Shown in pieces: positions 54,801 through 62,900 of a stretch of 64,000 nucleotides of DNA. The translations under genes and the position numbers were made by a program. Each line of letters opens with the position of its first letter. Positions within the stretch are counted from its first letter, which is position 1. This DNA is from Polycladidibacter stylochi (GTDB taxonomy: Bacteria > Pseudomonadota > Alphaproteobacteria > Rhizobiales > Stappiaceae), in contig NZ_LLWE01000027.1 in NCBI RefSeq assembly GCF_001562055.1, forward strand, positions 124,001-188,000, given 5' to 3'. The notes under the pieces are model-generated. The model worked only from the letters and a program-made list of their open reading frames with translations. It searched no databases and had not been told where the DNA came from.

Positions 54801-54830
54801 CAAATGGGAATGGGTATGACTTTTTTCAAG
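54801..54830 (-). promoter_or_regulatory. Sigma-32 (RpoH) promoter of hsp20
   Basis: On the minus strand CTTGAAA (54830-54824) is followed after 15 bases by CCCATTTG (54808-54801), matching the heat-shock sigma factor consensus. Transcription would begin at about 54794, exactly where the first hairpin of the thermometer begins. Confidence 0.75.
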
Positions 54831-54996
54831 GGCTTGGAGAGATAAAAAAGAAAAACAGCTACTTTTTTAAATCATTGTTTTATCTTATAAAAATAATGCG
54901 TCTGAAGCTGAATGACAAATGAACAGTTCTTTTTGTGTGGGTTCAGGGCTTGGCCGGTAGGGTGTTTTCATCGCTAACAAATTGATGGAGAGACAA

Positions 54997-55389
54997 ATGG
55001 CAAAGCGTAAAACTTCGATGAAGACAGTAATGGCCTCATTGTTGATTTCAGGATGCTTGGTTGCACTCCCAACGGTTATAACTGGTACTGCACAAGCAAA
55101 AGACCGCCTTGAACTATCATTTTCTTTTGGAGATCACAGTGCGTTCAGAGGTCATAGCAACACACCCGCTTATTATGTGGGGAACCGCTGGTTTAAAAAG
55201 AACTTTCGTTTAAACAAGCGGCAACTAAAGCAGCATCTTCGTTCAATGGGGTTTCATAGTATCCGCCGGGTACGTAGTCGGGGTGACGTTTATGTTGTGC
55301 GTGCTAAATGGCGTCGCTATGGGCCTGTAAAACTCGTCATAGATGCTTATAGCGGCCTTGTTTTGCAAGGGAACTATAAAAAGCGCTAA
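54997..55389 (+). CDS. Small secreted PepSY-like protein
   Basis: Protein of 130 residues with a basic N-terminus and a signal peptide (VMASLLISGCLVALPTVITG... ending AQAKD). The mature part has a PepSY-like pattern, with HLRSMGFHSIRRV leading into GDVYVVRAKWRRYGPVKLVIDAYSGLVL. It has unusually many Arg, Lys and aromatic residues. Function is unknown; PepSY domains often inhibit peptidases or bind small ligands. ATG at 54997 follows GGAG by five bases. Single gene between the heat-shock promoter and the hydrolase gene. Confidence 0.72.
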   Translation: MAKRKTSMKTVMASLLISGCLVALPTVITGTAQAKDRLELSFSFGDHSAFRGHSNTPAYYVGNRWFKKNFRLNKRQLKQHLRSMGFHSIRRVRSRGDVYVVRAKWRRYGPVKLVIDAYSGLVLQGNYKKR

Positions 55390-55508
55390 TTACATGGGAG
55401 AACTATGGGTGTGACGAAGGTGGAAACCGGTGTTTAAAAACTATAGCTTGTTTATGGAAAGCATGTTTGTCAGACTGGGTAACATAATTATTCTAGCTGG
55501 AGTTTTGG

Positions 55509-56453
55509 ATGCAACTCACCTCAATTGACGATAACCCCGTGCCAGATGGGGGAGAGGTTGGTGCAACGATTGTTGCAGATGGGACAAAATTACGATTTGC
55601 ACTTTGGCCACCTCTTGATGGAAAAGGCATCAAAGGCACGATTACAATCGTACAAGGGCGTGCAGAGTTTATCGAAAAGTATTTCGAAGTGGTTGAAGAG
55701 TTGCGTGCCCGCGGTTTTTTTGTGGTTGCTTTTGACTTTCGCGGACAGGGAGGGTCAGATCGCTTATTGCACGACCCAGCTAAAGGACACCTAAGAAAGT
55801 TTGCGGACTACGAAAAAGACCTATTACATGTGTTGGATGATGTTTCTTTAGCAAGGTGTCCTGGTCCTCATTTTCTGCTAGGGCACTCCACCGGTGGAGC
55901 GGTAATTTTAAAGACACATCAGCAGCTTCGAACCAAGGTCGAGCGTGTGGTGTTGAGCTCGCCTCTCGTTGAAATCAAAATGCCCAATTTGATGAAGTTG
56001 TTAGCTCGCCCCCTAGCAAAGGCAATGGTATGGCTGGGTTTAGGGCGCTTTTATATTCCTGGGGGTAATGGAAAACTAACAGGTGATTATAAGAATAACA
56101 GACTCACACGTGATAAAAGACGTTTTTCGCGCAATAACCGAATTATAGAGGCAAACGAGAAGCTTGGTATCGGTTCACCTACATTCGGTTGGCTGAATAG
56201 TGTACTGAATGCATTAAAAGCAATGCAGTTGCCGTTGTTTGGGCCGCATTTGGGAATAACTGCTTTGGTTATTGCCAGTGGTAATGATCGAATTGTCAAT
56301 AAGTTTGCCGCACAAAAGCTATGCTCCGCGAGCGATGCGCTTGGTTACTTGGAAGTGCAAGGTGCTGAACATGAGCTGTTAATGGAACAAGATGAAGCTC
56401 GTGAGCAATTCTGGCGGGCTTTTGATGCGTTTATTCCGCCGCAAGAGATCTAA
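55509..56453 (+). CDS. Alpha/beta hydrolase, lysophospholipase/monoacylglycerol lipase type
   Basis: Serine hydrolase of 314 residues of the Hydrolase_4/PldB type. The nucleophile elbow is LLGHSTGG with Ser127; DFRGQGGSD is typical of the family; the acid is probably in IASGNDRIV and the His in GAEHELLME. It has no signal peptide, so it acts in the cytoplasm or at the membrane. GGAG precedes ATG 55509. It converges on hisN with a hairpin between them. Confidence 0.88.
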   Translation: MQLTSIDDNPVPDGGEVGATIVADGTKLRFALWPPLDGKGIKGTITIVQGRAEFIEKYFEVVEELRARGFFVVAFDFRGQGGSDRLLHDPAKGHLRKFADYEKDLLHVLDDVSLARCPGPHFLLGHSTGGAVILKTHQQLRTKVERVVLSSPLVEIKMPNLMKLLARPLAKAMVWLGLGRFYIPGGNGKLTGDYKNNRLTRDKRRFSRNNRIIEANEKLGIGSPTFGWLNSVLNALKAMQLPLFGPHLGITALVIASGNDRIVNKFAAQKLCSASDALGYLEVQGAEHELLMEQDEAREQFWRAFDAFIPPQEI

Positions 56454-56489
56454 AGCAGTGCAATTTGTAAGTAACCTACCTGCTTTAGA
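56449..56489. terminator. Bidirectional hairpin between convergent hydrolase and hisN genes
   Basis: TCTAAAGCAG (56449-56458, containing the stop codon of the hydrolase) pairs perfectly with CTGCTTTAGA (56480-56489). The loop is 21 bases. There is no strong T-tract, so it may act as 3' end structure. Confidence 0.45.
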
Positions 56490-56525
56490 TTGTGCTTCAA
56501 GTCGTACTGAGACAAACCTTTAGAA

Positions 56526-57308
56526 CTAATTACCAAGCATCTTCAGCAGGTACTCATGTAACTGAGGGTCTCCTGTCGCTAGTATTTGCCCGCCATCATG
56601 GGCTGAACCACCTTGCCAGTTGGTAACTGTACCACCTGCGCCTTCAATAATCGCAATTAAAGGGAAGATATCGTAGGTCTGCAAACCGCTTTCGATAACA
56701 ATGTCACAAAGACCTGCAGCAAGCATTGCATAGGCATAACAATCAGTACCATACCGTGCCAAGCGTGCCTTATTTTCAACAGCTTCGTAGAGAGGGGTCT
56801 CTTCTAACGTAAATAGCTTGGGTGATGTTGTGCACATAATGGCATCTTCCAGGCGTGAGCAGCGCCGGGTTTTTAAACGGCGCTCGCCTAGCGGTCCTTT
56901 GTAATGAGCACTTGAACCATTCCCCCAAAAGCGTTCGCCATTATAAGGTTGGCTTAACATTCCTAAGGAGGCCTCTTGCTTATGCCGCAACCCGATTAAT
57001 GTACCCCAAGTAGGAATACCGGTGATAAAGGCACGAGTACCATCCACGGGGTCTAATATCCATTGGTAGTCTGAGTCTTCATTCTCAGTGCCATATTCCT
57101 CGCCGATAATGCCATGGTCTGGATATTTGCCTTGAATCAACTCTCGAATCGCCTTTTCGGCAGACTTATCAGCCACTGTTACAGGGTCGAAACCTTGATC
57201 CAGTTTATTTTCGACAGTGTCTAGACTGCGAAAGTGTTCGAGAGTTTTTTTATCTGCAGCATCAGCAAGTAAGTGCAAAAATTGAACATCGGGCAATATA
57301 TTAGACAT
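56526..57308 (-). CDS. hisN: Histidinol-phosphatase, inositol-monophosphatase-like HisN
   Basis: Mg2+-dependent phosphatase of 260 residues that removes phosphate from histidinol phosphate in histidine synthesis. Metal-site motifs are GEEYG, WILDPVDGTRAFITGIPTWGTLIGL (in segments) and the C-terminal QTYDIFPLIAIIEGAGG. The block DGTRAF-x-x-G-x-P-x-W-G-T is diagnostic for HisN rather than SuhB. ATG at 57308. Its upstream space holds an RNA gene on the other strand. Confidence 0.9.
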   Translation of the reverse strand: MSNILPDVQFLHLLADAADKKTLEHFRSLDTVENKLDQGFDPVTVADKSAEKAIRELIQGKYPDHGIIGEEYGTENEDSDYQWILDPVDGTRAFITGIPTWGTLIGLRHKQEASLGMLSQPYNGERFWGNGSSAHYKGPLGERRLKTRRCSRLEDAIMCTTSPKLFTLEETPLYEAVENKARLARYGTDCYAYAMLAAGLCDIVIESGLQTYDIFPLIAIIEGAGGTVTNWQGGSAHDGGQILATGDPQLHEYLLKMLGN

Positions 57309-57566
57309 GATTATCCAATCGTTATTCTAGTTTTGAACGCTATACCATACTTTTTTAACGTAAAATAGGAACGGGTGCGCCATGTGTTTTGTCGCGGTAA
57401 GCAGTTTAATACTTCTAAATAAATAGCTGCATAAAAAAACGACTTTACTTCTTTCAGGGAAAAGTAATTAGTAAATCCAGTATTTTTATTGGATTATAAT
57501 TCATATTTGTTGCTCATAGAGCACGTAAAAAATAGTATTTTTTGAAATCGACTAAAGTTGAAGCTA

Positions 57567-57606
57567 AGAATATTGACTTTTGTGCGATGCAATGTTTTAT
57601 TGTGCA
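57567..57606 (+). promoter_or_regulatory. Sigma-70 promoter of the MmgR-like RNA
   Basis: TTGACT (57573-57578) and TTTTAT (57595-57600) are separated by 16 bases and would start transcription just before the first hairpin of the RNA. Confidence 0.5.
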
Positions 57607-57692
57607 CTGCAAACGAGAGTTTGCGCAGCCCCGCCAGGGGCTTTCCTCCCTTGACTTAAAACCGCTTGCCCCCCCGCAAGCGGTTCTTTTTT
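57607..57692 (+). ncRNA. mmgR: MmgR-like (suhB/mmgR family) trans-acting small RNA
   Basis: Three successive hairpins lie on the plus strand: GCAAAC/GTTTGC with a GAGA tetraloop (57609-57624), AGCCCC/GGGGCT with loop GCCA (57627-57642), and the terminator stem AACCGCTTGC/GCAAGCGGTT followed by TTCTTTTTT. The single-stranded TTTCCTCCC between the second and third hairpins is an anti-ribosome-site type seed. A promoter fits: TTGACT at 57573-57578, 16 bases, TTTTAT at 57595-57600, placing the start near 57607. Length (about 85 bases), layout and position between hisN and N-formylglutamate amidohydrolase match the alphaproteobacterial MmgR RNA, a regulator of polyhydroxybutyrate granule formation in Sinorhizobium. 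Family assignment is from memory. Confidence 0.72.
57658..57692. terminator. Terminator of the small RNA, shared with the convergent amidohydrolase gene
   Basis: The ten-pair stem AACCGCTTGC/GCAAGCGGTT has a C-only loop. In the plus direction TTCTTTTTT follows, ending the small RNA. In the minus direction the stem lies six bases after the amidohydrolase stop and is followed by TTTT, so it can serve both. Confidence 0.85.
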
Positions 57693-58713
57693 ATTCAGCA
57701 GCCCAAACGGCAGATGTGGATTGAATCATAAGCTCGGTTATATTACTGATAAATAGCAATAGGTTATGTTGAGTGTCCCGTAAACCTGAATGCGGTAATA
57801 GGGTTGTTTCATCCATGTATAGCGCACGGTTCATTTCGATTTGTAAAGCGTGGATACCTTTGCTTGGGCGGCCATAATGTTCGGTAATAAAACCGCCGGC
57901 ATAAGGTTTGTTACAAACAACATGATAACCCATTTCCCTAAGCAGTCCTGTTGCCATTGCCGTTAGAGATTGACTGCAGCTGCTGCCAAAACGGTCTCCT
58001 ATCACAAAGTCTGGCCTGAGACTCCTTTGGTTTTTGACAGTTGATTGCGATGGCATACTATGAAAATCCAGTAATACTGCGAAGTTATTTTGCTGTTTTA
58101 AGAACGATAACTCTTTACTTATTTGCTTGTGATAGGGTTTGTAGAGTGTTTCAATTCTTTCAAGACCTTCTGCAACAGTTAGGCTATGCTTGTATATTTC
58201 TTTTCTTTCGGTCACTATTTTGGGAATTGTGCCAAGCCCGCCGGTGACCCTTAGTGATCGATTGTTAATGTAACTTGGAAGGCGCTCGGAAAACATTTTA
58301 GGGTCAAGCTCGTAGGGCTCGCGATTTACATCTAAATAAGCCCTGGGAAAATTAGCCTTTAAAAAGGTCAAGCCCAGTTCGGAGCAACGCTCGACCAGCA
58401 TATCCACGTAAGCGTCTTCAGAATCTCTGATTTGTTGTCGGTTTAAACGCGAACTGTCGAGAAAGGATTTAAGGTATGCTCTGCCAGAGTGTGGCGAGCA
58501 CACTAGAAATGGAAGGGATGGACTTGCAGGGCGAATTAATTCATGGCTTGCTACGACATGTTGCGGCTGATGGTTACATTCATTTTGTTCTGGAGCCGAG
58601 CTGAGATGGCGAATAGATGGGGCAGCATAACTATCAATTTCGCATATATGGAAAGATTGTTTGATTTGCTGCACGTTTTGAACTCCTGTAATTCTGTCGA
58701 AGCCTAACCGCAT
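57691..58713 (-). CDS. N-formylglutamate amidohydrolase family protein
   Basis: Metal-dependent amidohydrolase of about 340 residues. The domain starts FLVCSPHSGRAY and includes DSEDAYVDML, FPRAYLDVNREPYELDP and LLDFHSMP, the blocks of the N-formylglutamate amidohydrolase family. The first 60 residues are unlike the family and the start is uncertain: ATG at 58713 or TTG at 58731, neither with a good ribosome site. Despite the name, the chromosomal cpdR-linked copies may act on other formylated or acylated substrates. Confidence 0.85.
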   Translation of the reverse strand: MRLGFDRITGVQNVQQIKQSFHICEIDSYAAPSIRHLSSAPEQNECNHQPQHVVASHELIRPASPSLPFLVCSPHSGRAYLKSFLDSSRLNRQQIRDSEDAYVDMLVERCSELGLTFLKANFPRAYLDVNREPYELDPKMFSERLPSYINNRSLRVTGGLGTIPKIVTERKEIYKHSLTVAEGLERIETLYKPYHKQISKELSFLKQQNNFAVLLDFHSMPSQSTVKNQRSLRPDFVIGDRFGSSCSQSLTAMATGLLREMGYHVVCNKPYAGGFITEHYGRPSKGIHALQIEMNRALYMDETTLLPHSGLRDTQHNLLLFISNITELMIQSTSAVWAAE

Positions 58714-58862
58714 ATTGGCGTTTTTTTTCAATAGTACTTTTAAAAATGAGTCTCAAAGTGATTCATTTGTAGTTGCAAGGCAAACAATTTATAGCAGTGA
58801 TTAATGGAAGGTACTATGGAAGAGTTCCGGTCCTTAACTTTTGGAGTAATTGGTAATAGAGC

Positions 58863-59222
58863 ATGTCGAGGATAATACTTGCCGAAGATGACGGAGACAT
58901 GAGACGCTTTTTGGTGAACGCACTGGAAAAGGCCGGTCATGACGTTGTTTCGTTTGATAACGGAAAAAGTGCTTATGAACGGGTTCGGGAAGAACCGTTT
59001 TCTCTGCTACTGACCGATATTGTGATGCCAGAGATGGATGGAATTGAGTTGGCGCGAAAAGCTACCCAATTAGATCCCGATCTTAAAGTGATGTTTATTA
59101 CAGGGTTCGCGGCAGTAGCTTTAAATCCGGATTCGCAAGCACCTAAAGATGCGAAGGTTTTATCAAAGCCATTCCATTTGCGCGAACTTGTTTCCGAAGT
59201 TGAGAAGATGTTGGCGCAGTAA
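58863..59222 (+). CDS. cpdR: Response regulator CpdR
   Basis: Single-domain response regulator of 119 residues that, when unphosphorylated, recruits ClpXP to the pole and starts degradation of cell-cycle proteins such as CtrA. The whole chain is a receiver: D9/D10, phospho-acceptor Asp52 in LLLTDIVMPEMDG, and Lys in VLSKPFHLREL. The blocks FITGFAAVALNPDS and APKDAKVLSKPFHL are nearly invariant in CpdR. Phosphorylation normally comes through the CckA-ChpT relay, encoded elsewhere. Confidence 0.96.
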   Translation: MSRIILAEDDGDMRRFLVNALEKAGHDVVSFDNGKSAYERVREEPFSLLLTDIVMPEMDGIELARKATQLDPDLKVMFITGFAAVALNPDSQAPKDAKVLSKPFHLRELVSEVEKMLAQ

Positions 59223-59347
59223 TGCGACATAACTTCTTGCTTTACTGATGTGAAGCAGGTAACCTATTGTTTGAAAAGATATAATAGTTTGGTTTCGGCT
59301 CTTTTAAAGCGTGGAAAGTTGCTTGGCTGGTGTGGAAACTGATCAAA

Positions 59348-59374
59348 AAACAGCACAAGGGGCTTGCGCTGTTT
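59348..59374 (+). terminator. Hairpin after cpdR, probable terminator
   Basis: AAACAGC (59348-59354) pairs with GCTGTTT (59368-59374), and within it CAAG pairs with CTTG. It is preceded by A-rich sequence and followed by CCC, so the T-tract is short. It lies between cpdR and the tRNA gene. Confidence 0.5.
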
Positions 59375-59449
59375 CCCAATACCTCTTATATGGCTCTCCA
59401 CCGCAAGCGGTTCTCTGCTTTCGGCGCTTCGTATGAAGTTGAAAATTAG

Positions 59450-59524
<75 letters not shown>

Positions 59525-59681
59525 TTTTCGCGGTTTACCGCAAATGATGATAGATTTGTTATCCAGCGCGAATATACTTGCGCGGTAGCGGAATATGATC
59601 ATGGCAGAAATGCCGATACTAACCCAGAGGATCGTGATTGTTCAGGATCCCTTGAAGGCAAATCCCAACGGGGACAGGACA

Positions 59682-59807
59682 ATGAAGATTAAGAACTCTC
59701 TTAAGGCTCTCATGGGCCGTCATCGCGATAACCGTATGGTTCGCCGTAAGGGTCGCGTATACATCATCAATAAGAAAAACCCTCGCTTTAAAGCTCGTCA
59801 GGGTTAA
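59682..59807 (+). CDS. rpmJ: 50S ribosomal protein L36, zinc-free (YkgO) form
   Basis: Ribosomal protein of 41 residues, very basic, starting [18 protein letters not shown] and ending NPRFKARQG. It lacks the four zinc ligands (CxxC...C...H) of the canonical L36. Alphaproteobacteria usually carry only this form. ATG at 59682 follows GGACAGGACA. It lies 158 bases behind the tRNA gene, the conserved place in the group. The upstream frame to 59595 is not part of it. Confidence 0.95.
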   Translation: MKIKNSLKALMGRHRDNRMVRRKGRVYIINKKNPRFKARQG

Positions 59808-59896
59808 TCCGAAGAGCGGTATTTTACTGTCTGTGTAAAGTGCCTCCGGATTTCTTACAGTTGAAGGTCGCTGATTAAGAGTGTTTACTCTTGATT

Positions 59897-60769
59897 ATGC
59901 GATCTTTTTTTGTTTCATATCCAGATATCCGATCAATATCTTGGCTTTCGTGTAAAGCTCTCCTTACTAAGAGGGGAGGCGACACAGGCTCAGGGCCTCT
60001 GCACAGGTTTGTAAGGGGGGACTTCTGGGTAATTGCTTTTTTAGCTACTGTTTTGAGCGGAGCTTTACCTAAAGCAGAAGACAGGCTTCAACACCAAAGT
60101 GAAATAGTTTTATCCAGATCATTTGATTTGGTTATCAGTCCCCCGCATGAGTGGTTAAAAGATCAGCTTCAAGCAATTCCAAAGCCGCCTGAGAAACAGG
60201 AGGTGCCAGCTGCCTCTAAACCTACGTTTGAAGAACTGTCTGCTGGTGGCCATATGCCAGCACAACACGGCCACAGCAAAGATGAAGTTGAACAGCTTTT
60301 AAATGCTCAATTTCAAGCGCTCAAAGACGCTGACACAACATTGATGGGTAAGCGCATAGCTACCGATATTCGTCGTTTGTTGGGGCTTACAGGCGATGCT
60401 GCAGCTGATTTGCTGATGAAAAGGTCTAATCTAGCCTTAAAGCAAGAGAACTACACCCTAGCATTGGATTTGCTTAATCATGCAACCTTAATTATCCCGC
60501 AAAATGCCGAGGTTTGGAACCGTCGCGCAAGTGTTCATTATAGAATGGACAATTATTCTCTTGCTTTGCGCGATCTACATAGAGCTCTATATTTGGAGCC
60601 AAGGCATTTTAGCGCCATTTACGGCCTTGCCAGTATCAACATGCAGTTAGACCAGCACGAACATGCCTTGCAGTTGATGAAGCGCTTGTTAGCGATTTAC
60701 CCAACACATGTAGAAGCGCAAGAAGCAGTAAAGAAACTGCGAAATGTTGTGTGGGGAGAGTGGCATTAG
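59897..60769 (+). CDS. TPR-repeat protein with N-terminal membrane segment
   Basis: Protein of about 290 residues. A hydrophobic segment near residues 45-60 (FWVIAFLATVLSGALP) suggests a membrane anchor or late signal peptide; then a Pro/Glu-rich stretch and, from about residue 150, three to four tetratricopeptide repeats (LALKQENYTLALDLLNHA, NRRASVHYRMDNYSLALRDLHRAL, YGLASINMQLDQHEHALQLMKRLL). Such repeats are scaffolds. Start uncertain (TTG 59891 or ATG 59897). In related genomes a TPR gene sits before pyk. Function unknown. Confidence 0.78.
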   Translation: MRSFFVSYPDIRSISWLSCKALLTKRGGDTGSGPLHRFVRGDFWVIAFLATVLSGALPKAEDRLQHQSEIVLSRSFDLVISPPHEWLKDQLQAIPKPPEKQEVPAASKPTFEELSAGGHMPAQHGHSKDEVEQLLNAQFQALKDADTTLMGKRIATDIRRLLGLTGDAAADLLMKRSNLALKQENYTLALDLLNHATLIIPQNAEVWNRRASVHYRMDNYSLALRDLHRALYLEPRHFSAIYGLASINMQLDQHEHALQLMKRLLAIYPTHVEAQEAVKKLRNVVWGEWH

Positions 60770-60945
60770 TGCGTATTCCCGAAAAATGTCTACCGGTTTT
60801 CTGCAAGGAATACGCGTCAATAGAATAGGTTCAAGCGTTTGAGTGCTTATAAGAAGTAGCAAACTGCTTTAACCTATTTCGATTAGGCCTATATTGCTTT
60901 TACACAAAGCCATTTCAAGGCGCTTGAAAAGCAATTTATCCTACA

Positions 60946-60977
60946 AAAAAGGCCCGTAGAGAACTACGGGCCTTTTT
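60946..60977. terminator. Strong bidirectional terminator between TPR gene and pyk
   Basis: AAAAAGGCCCGTAG and CTACGGGCCTTTTT form a fourteen-pair stem with loop AGAA. A and T runs on both sides make it functional for both convergent genes. Confidence 0.93.
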
Positions 60978-60993
60978 GCTTGCTTTGTGCAAA

Positions 60994-62415
60994 TTAACCG
61001 CCAACAAATGCGACACGCAACATGTTGGTTGAGCCTGGTGTACCAAATGGAACACCTGCAGAAACGATAATGCGTTGTCCTGGTGTTGCGAAGCCTTCTT
61101 TGGCAACCAGGCGACAAGCGCGATCAACGATTTCCTCTTCATTCGCTGCATCATTGCTTGCTACACAGTGTAGGCCCCAACCAATGGTCAGACGGCGTAC
61201 AATGGAAAGCTCTGGTGAGAAGGCAATGATTGGTGCCTTAGGACGCTCACGCGATGCACGCAAAGCAGTACCACCGGAAGCGGTGTAACAAACGATTGCA
61301 GCCAGATCGAGTGTTTCAGCAACCTGGTGTGCAGCTGCGGTAATCGCATCAGCCCCAGTTGATTCAGGCTCTGTGCGCTGCGCATGGATAATATCGCGGT
61401 AGTGGGTATCTGTTTCCACTTCCTGAGCGATCTTGTCCATTGTGGAAACAGCTTCAACTGGATAATCACCAGCAGCTGATTCGGCTGAAAGCATGACAGC
61501 ATCTGCGCCTTCAAACACTGCAGTTGCAACGTCAGAAACTTCTGCACGTGTTGGTACGGGCGAAGTGATCATGCTTTCCAGCATTTGTGTTGCTACAACA
61601 ACTGGTTTACCAGCCTTGCGGCAAGCACGGATCATACGCTTTTGAAGTCCAGGAACTTTTTCCAGCGGCATTTCCACGCCAAGGTCACCACGAGCAACCA
61701 TGATTGCATCGGAAAGCTCGATGATTTCTGGCAGACGATCGATAGCCTGTGGCTTCTCGATTTTCGCCAGAACACCAACGCGGCCTTGCGTGACGTTGCG
61801 TACTTCAACGAGATCTTCCGGACGCTGTACGAATGACAGAGCAATCCAGTCAACTTTGGCATCAAGGGCTGCCAACAAGTCTTTACGATCTTTGTCGGTT
61901 AGTGCGCCAACTGGGATCTCAGTATCCGGAACGCTTACGCCTTTACGGTTGGAAAGCTTGCCGCCAACTTCTACACGAGTTTCACAACGCTCGGGGGAAG
62001 CGCTGGTGACACGAAGTGTGATTTTACCGTCATCCAGAAGTAGGCGGTGGCCTTCTTGCAAACTACCAAGAATTTCTGGGTGTGGCAGGTAAACGCGGTT
62101 GACGTTTCCTGGAGTTTCATCATTGTCCAATGTAAAAGTCGCGCCATTTTCCAGCATGACTTTTTCATCGTTCTCAAAGGTACCGACACGCAGTTTAGGG
62201 CCCTGCAAGTCTGCCAAAATACCAATTGGACGACCAACTTCCTTCTCTACGCCACGGATTGTATTCACCAAGTTGTTCAGCACTTCATGGCTGGAATGGC
62301 TCATGTTAATCCGGAAAACGTCTGCACCAGCTTGCCACAATTTCTTGATTGTGGCGCCATCTGATGATGAAGGGCCGAGTGTTGCTAGGATTTTGACCCG
62401 TCTATTTCGCTTCAT
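60994..62415 (-). CDS. pyk: Pyruvate kinase
   Basis: Glycolytic enzyme of 473 residues, converting phosphoenolpyruvate and ADP to pyruvate and ATP. The substrate and metal region reads MSHSSHEV near the N-terminus, the catalytic lysine block VGVLAKIEKPQAI is at about residue 215, and MVARGDLGVEMPLEKVP follows; VVVATQMLESMI and ADAVMLSAESAAGDYP are also present. It overlaps the DUF1036 gene by ATGA, so the pair is translationally coupled. This gene pair is common in Hyphomicrobiales. Confidence 0.97.
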   Translation of the reverse strand: MKRNRRVKILATLGPSSSDGATIKKLWQAGADVFRINMSHSSHEVLNNLVNTIRGVEKEVGRPIGILADLQGPKLRVGTFENDEKVMLENGATFTLDNDETPGNVNRVYLPHPEILGSLQEGHRLLLDDGKITLRVTSASPERCETRVEVGGKLSNRKGVSVPDTEIPVGALTDKDRKDLLAALDAKVDWIALSFVQRPEDLVEVRNVTQGRVGVLAKIEKPQAIDRLPEIIELSDAIMVARGDLGVEMPLEKVPGLQKRMIRACRKAGKPVVVATQMLESMITSPVPTRAEVSDVATAVFEGADAVMLSAESAAGDYPVEAVSTMDKIAQEVETDTHYRDIIHAQRTEPESTGADAITAAAHQVAETLDLAAIVCYTASGGTALRASRERPKAPIIAFSPELSIVRRLTIGWGLHCVASNDAANEEEIVDRACRLVAKEGFATPGQRIIVSAGVPFGTPGSTNMLRVAFVGG

Positions 62416-62900
62416 CGTCCACCTGTTCCTTGCTCTACCGGCTCCGTCAGCTGGAGGGTCCAGCTGCTTTGCTCACCTGTATCTATTTCAAAGAAGCCTG
62501 TTTTCTCGTAGCCACGAGCTAAACAGTCTCCAACGCCGTGAATGGTAAATTCTTTATTCGGTCGAACGCACATGTACGCTTTTCCGCTCCATTCATCAGC
62601 ACTTTCGCTTTCTGTCGCGTAGATGTAAAAGTACCGTGACGCTAGATCACCTTTTACCAATGTCTCACAGCTGTTTTGTTTCACTTTCCACCAGCCTTCG
62701 CTGACCCAGTCTGTGGCATCACGGTAACCGACTGCTACTTCCACCAGTCCTTCTGTTTTGTTACACAAACGAAAATCTGCCTGAGCAGAGACTGTCGATA
62801 ACAACAGGCTGACGCCAACAACTAAATATATTCCAAACTTATGTTTTGTGCGCTCGGGGAGAGTTGAGGCGCGGGAGGTAAAGTCGTTGGTTGGTTTCAT
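62412..62900 (-). CDS. DUF1036 family secreted protein
   Basis: Protein of 162 residues with a signal sequence that ends SAQADF (residues about 1-42, with a polar start and a hydrophobic stretch IYLVVGVSLLLSTV). The mature part starts FRLCNKT and contains YRDATDWVSEGWWKV and CLARGYEKTGFFEIDTG, the DUF1036 pattern, with four to five cysteines likely to form disulfides. The function is unknown. It is the first gene of an operon with pyk. Confidence 0.88.
   Translation of the reverse strand: MKPTNDFTSRASTLPERTKHKFGIYLVVGVSLLLSTVSAQADFRLCNKTEGLVEVAVGYRDATDWVSEGWWKVKQNSCETLVKGDLASRYFYIYATESESADEWSGKAYMCVRPNKEFTIHGVGDCLARGYEKTGFFEIDTGEQSSWTLQLTEPVEQGTGGR

Noticed and set aside
57542..57724. 60-codon plus-strand frame in the hisN upstream gap
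   Set aside because: It has no ribosome site and runs through the three hairpins and terminator, which are better explained as a small RNA.
59400..59425. ACCGCAAGCGGTT palindrome before the tRNA as a second small-RNA terminator
   Set aside because: It shares CCGCAAGCGGTTCT with the terminator at 57658 but lacks the hairpins, the CCTCCC segment and the T-run, so it does not support a second MmgR-like RNA.
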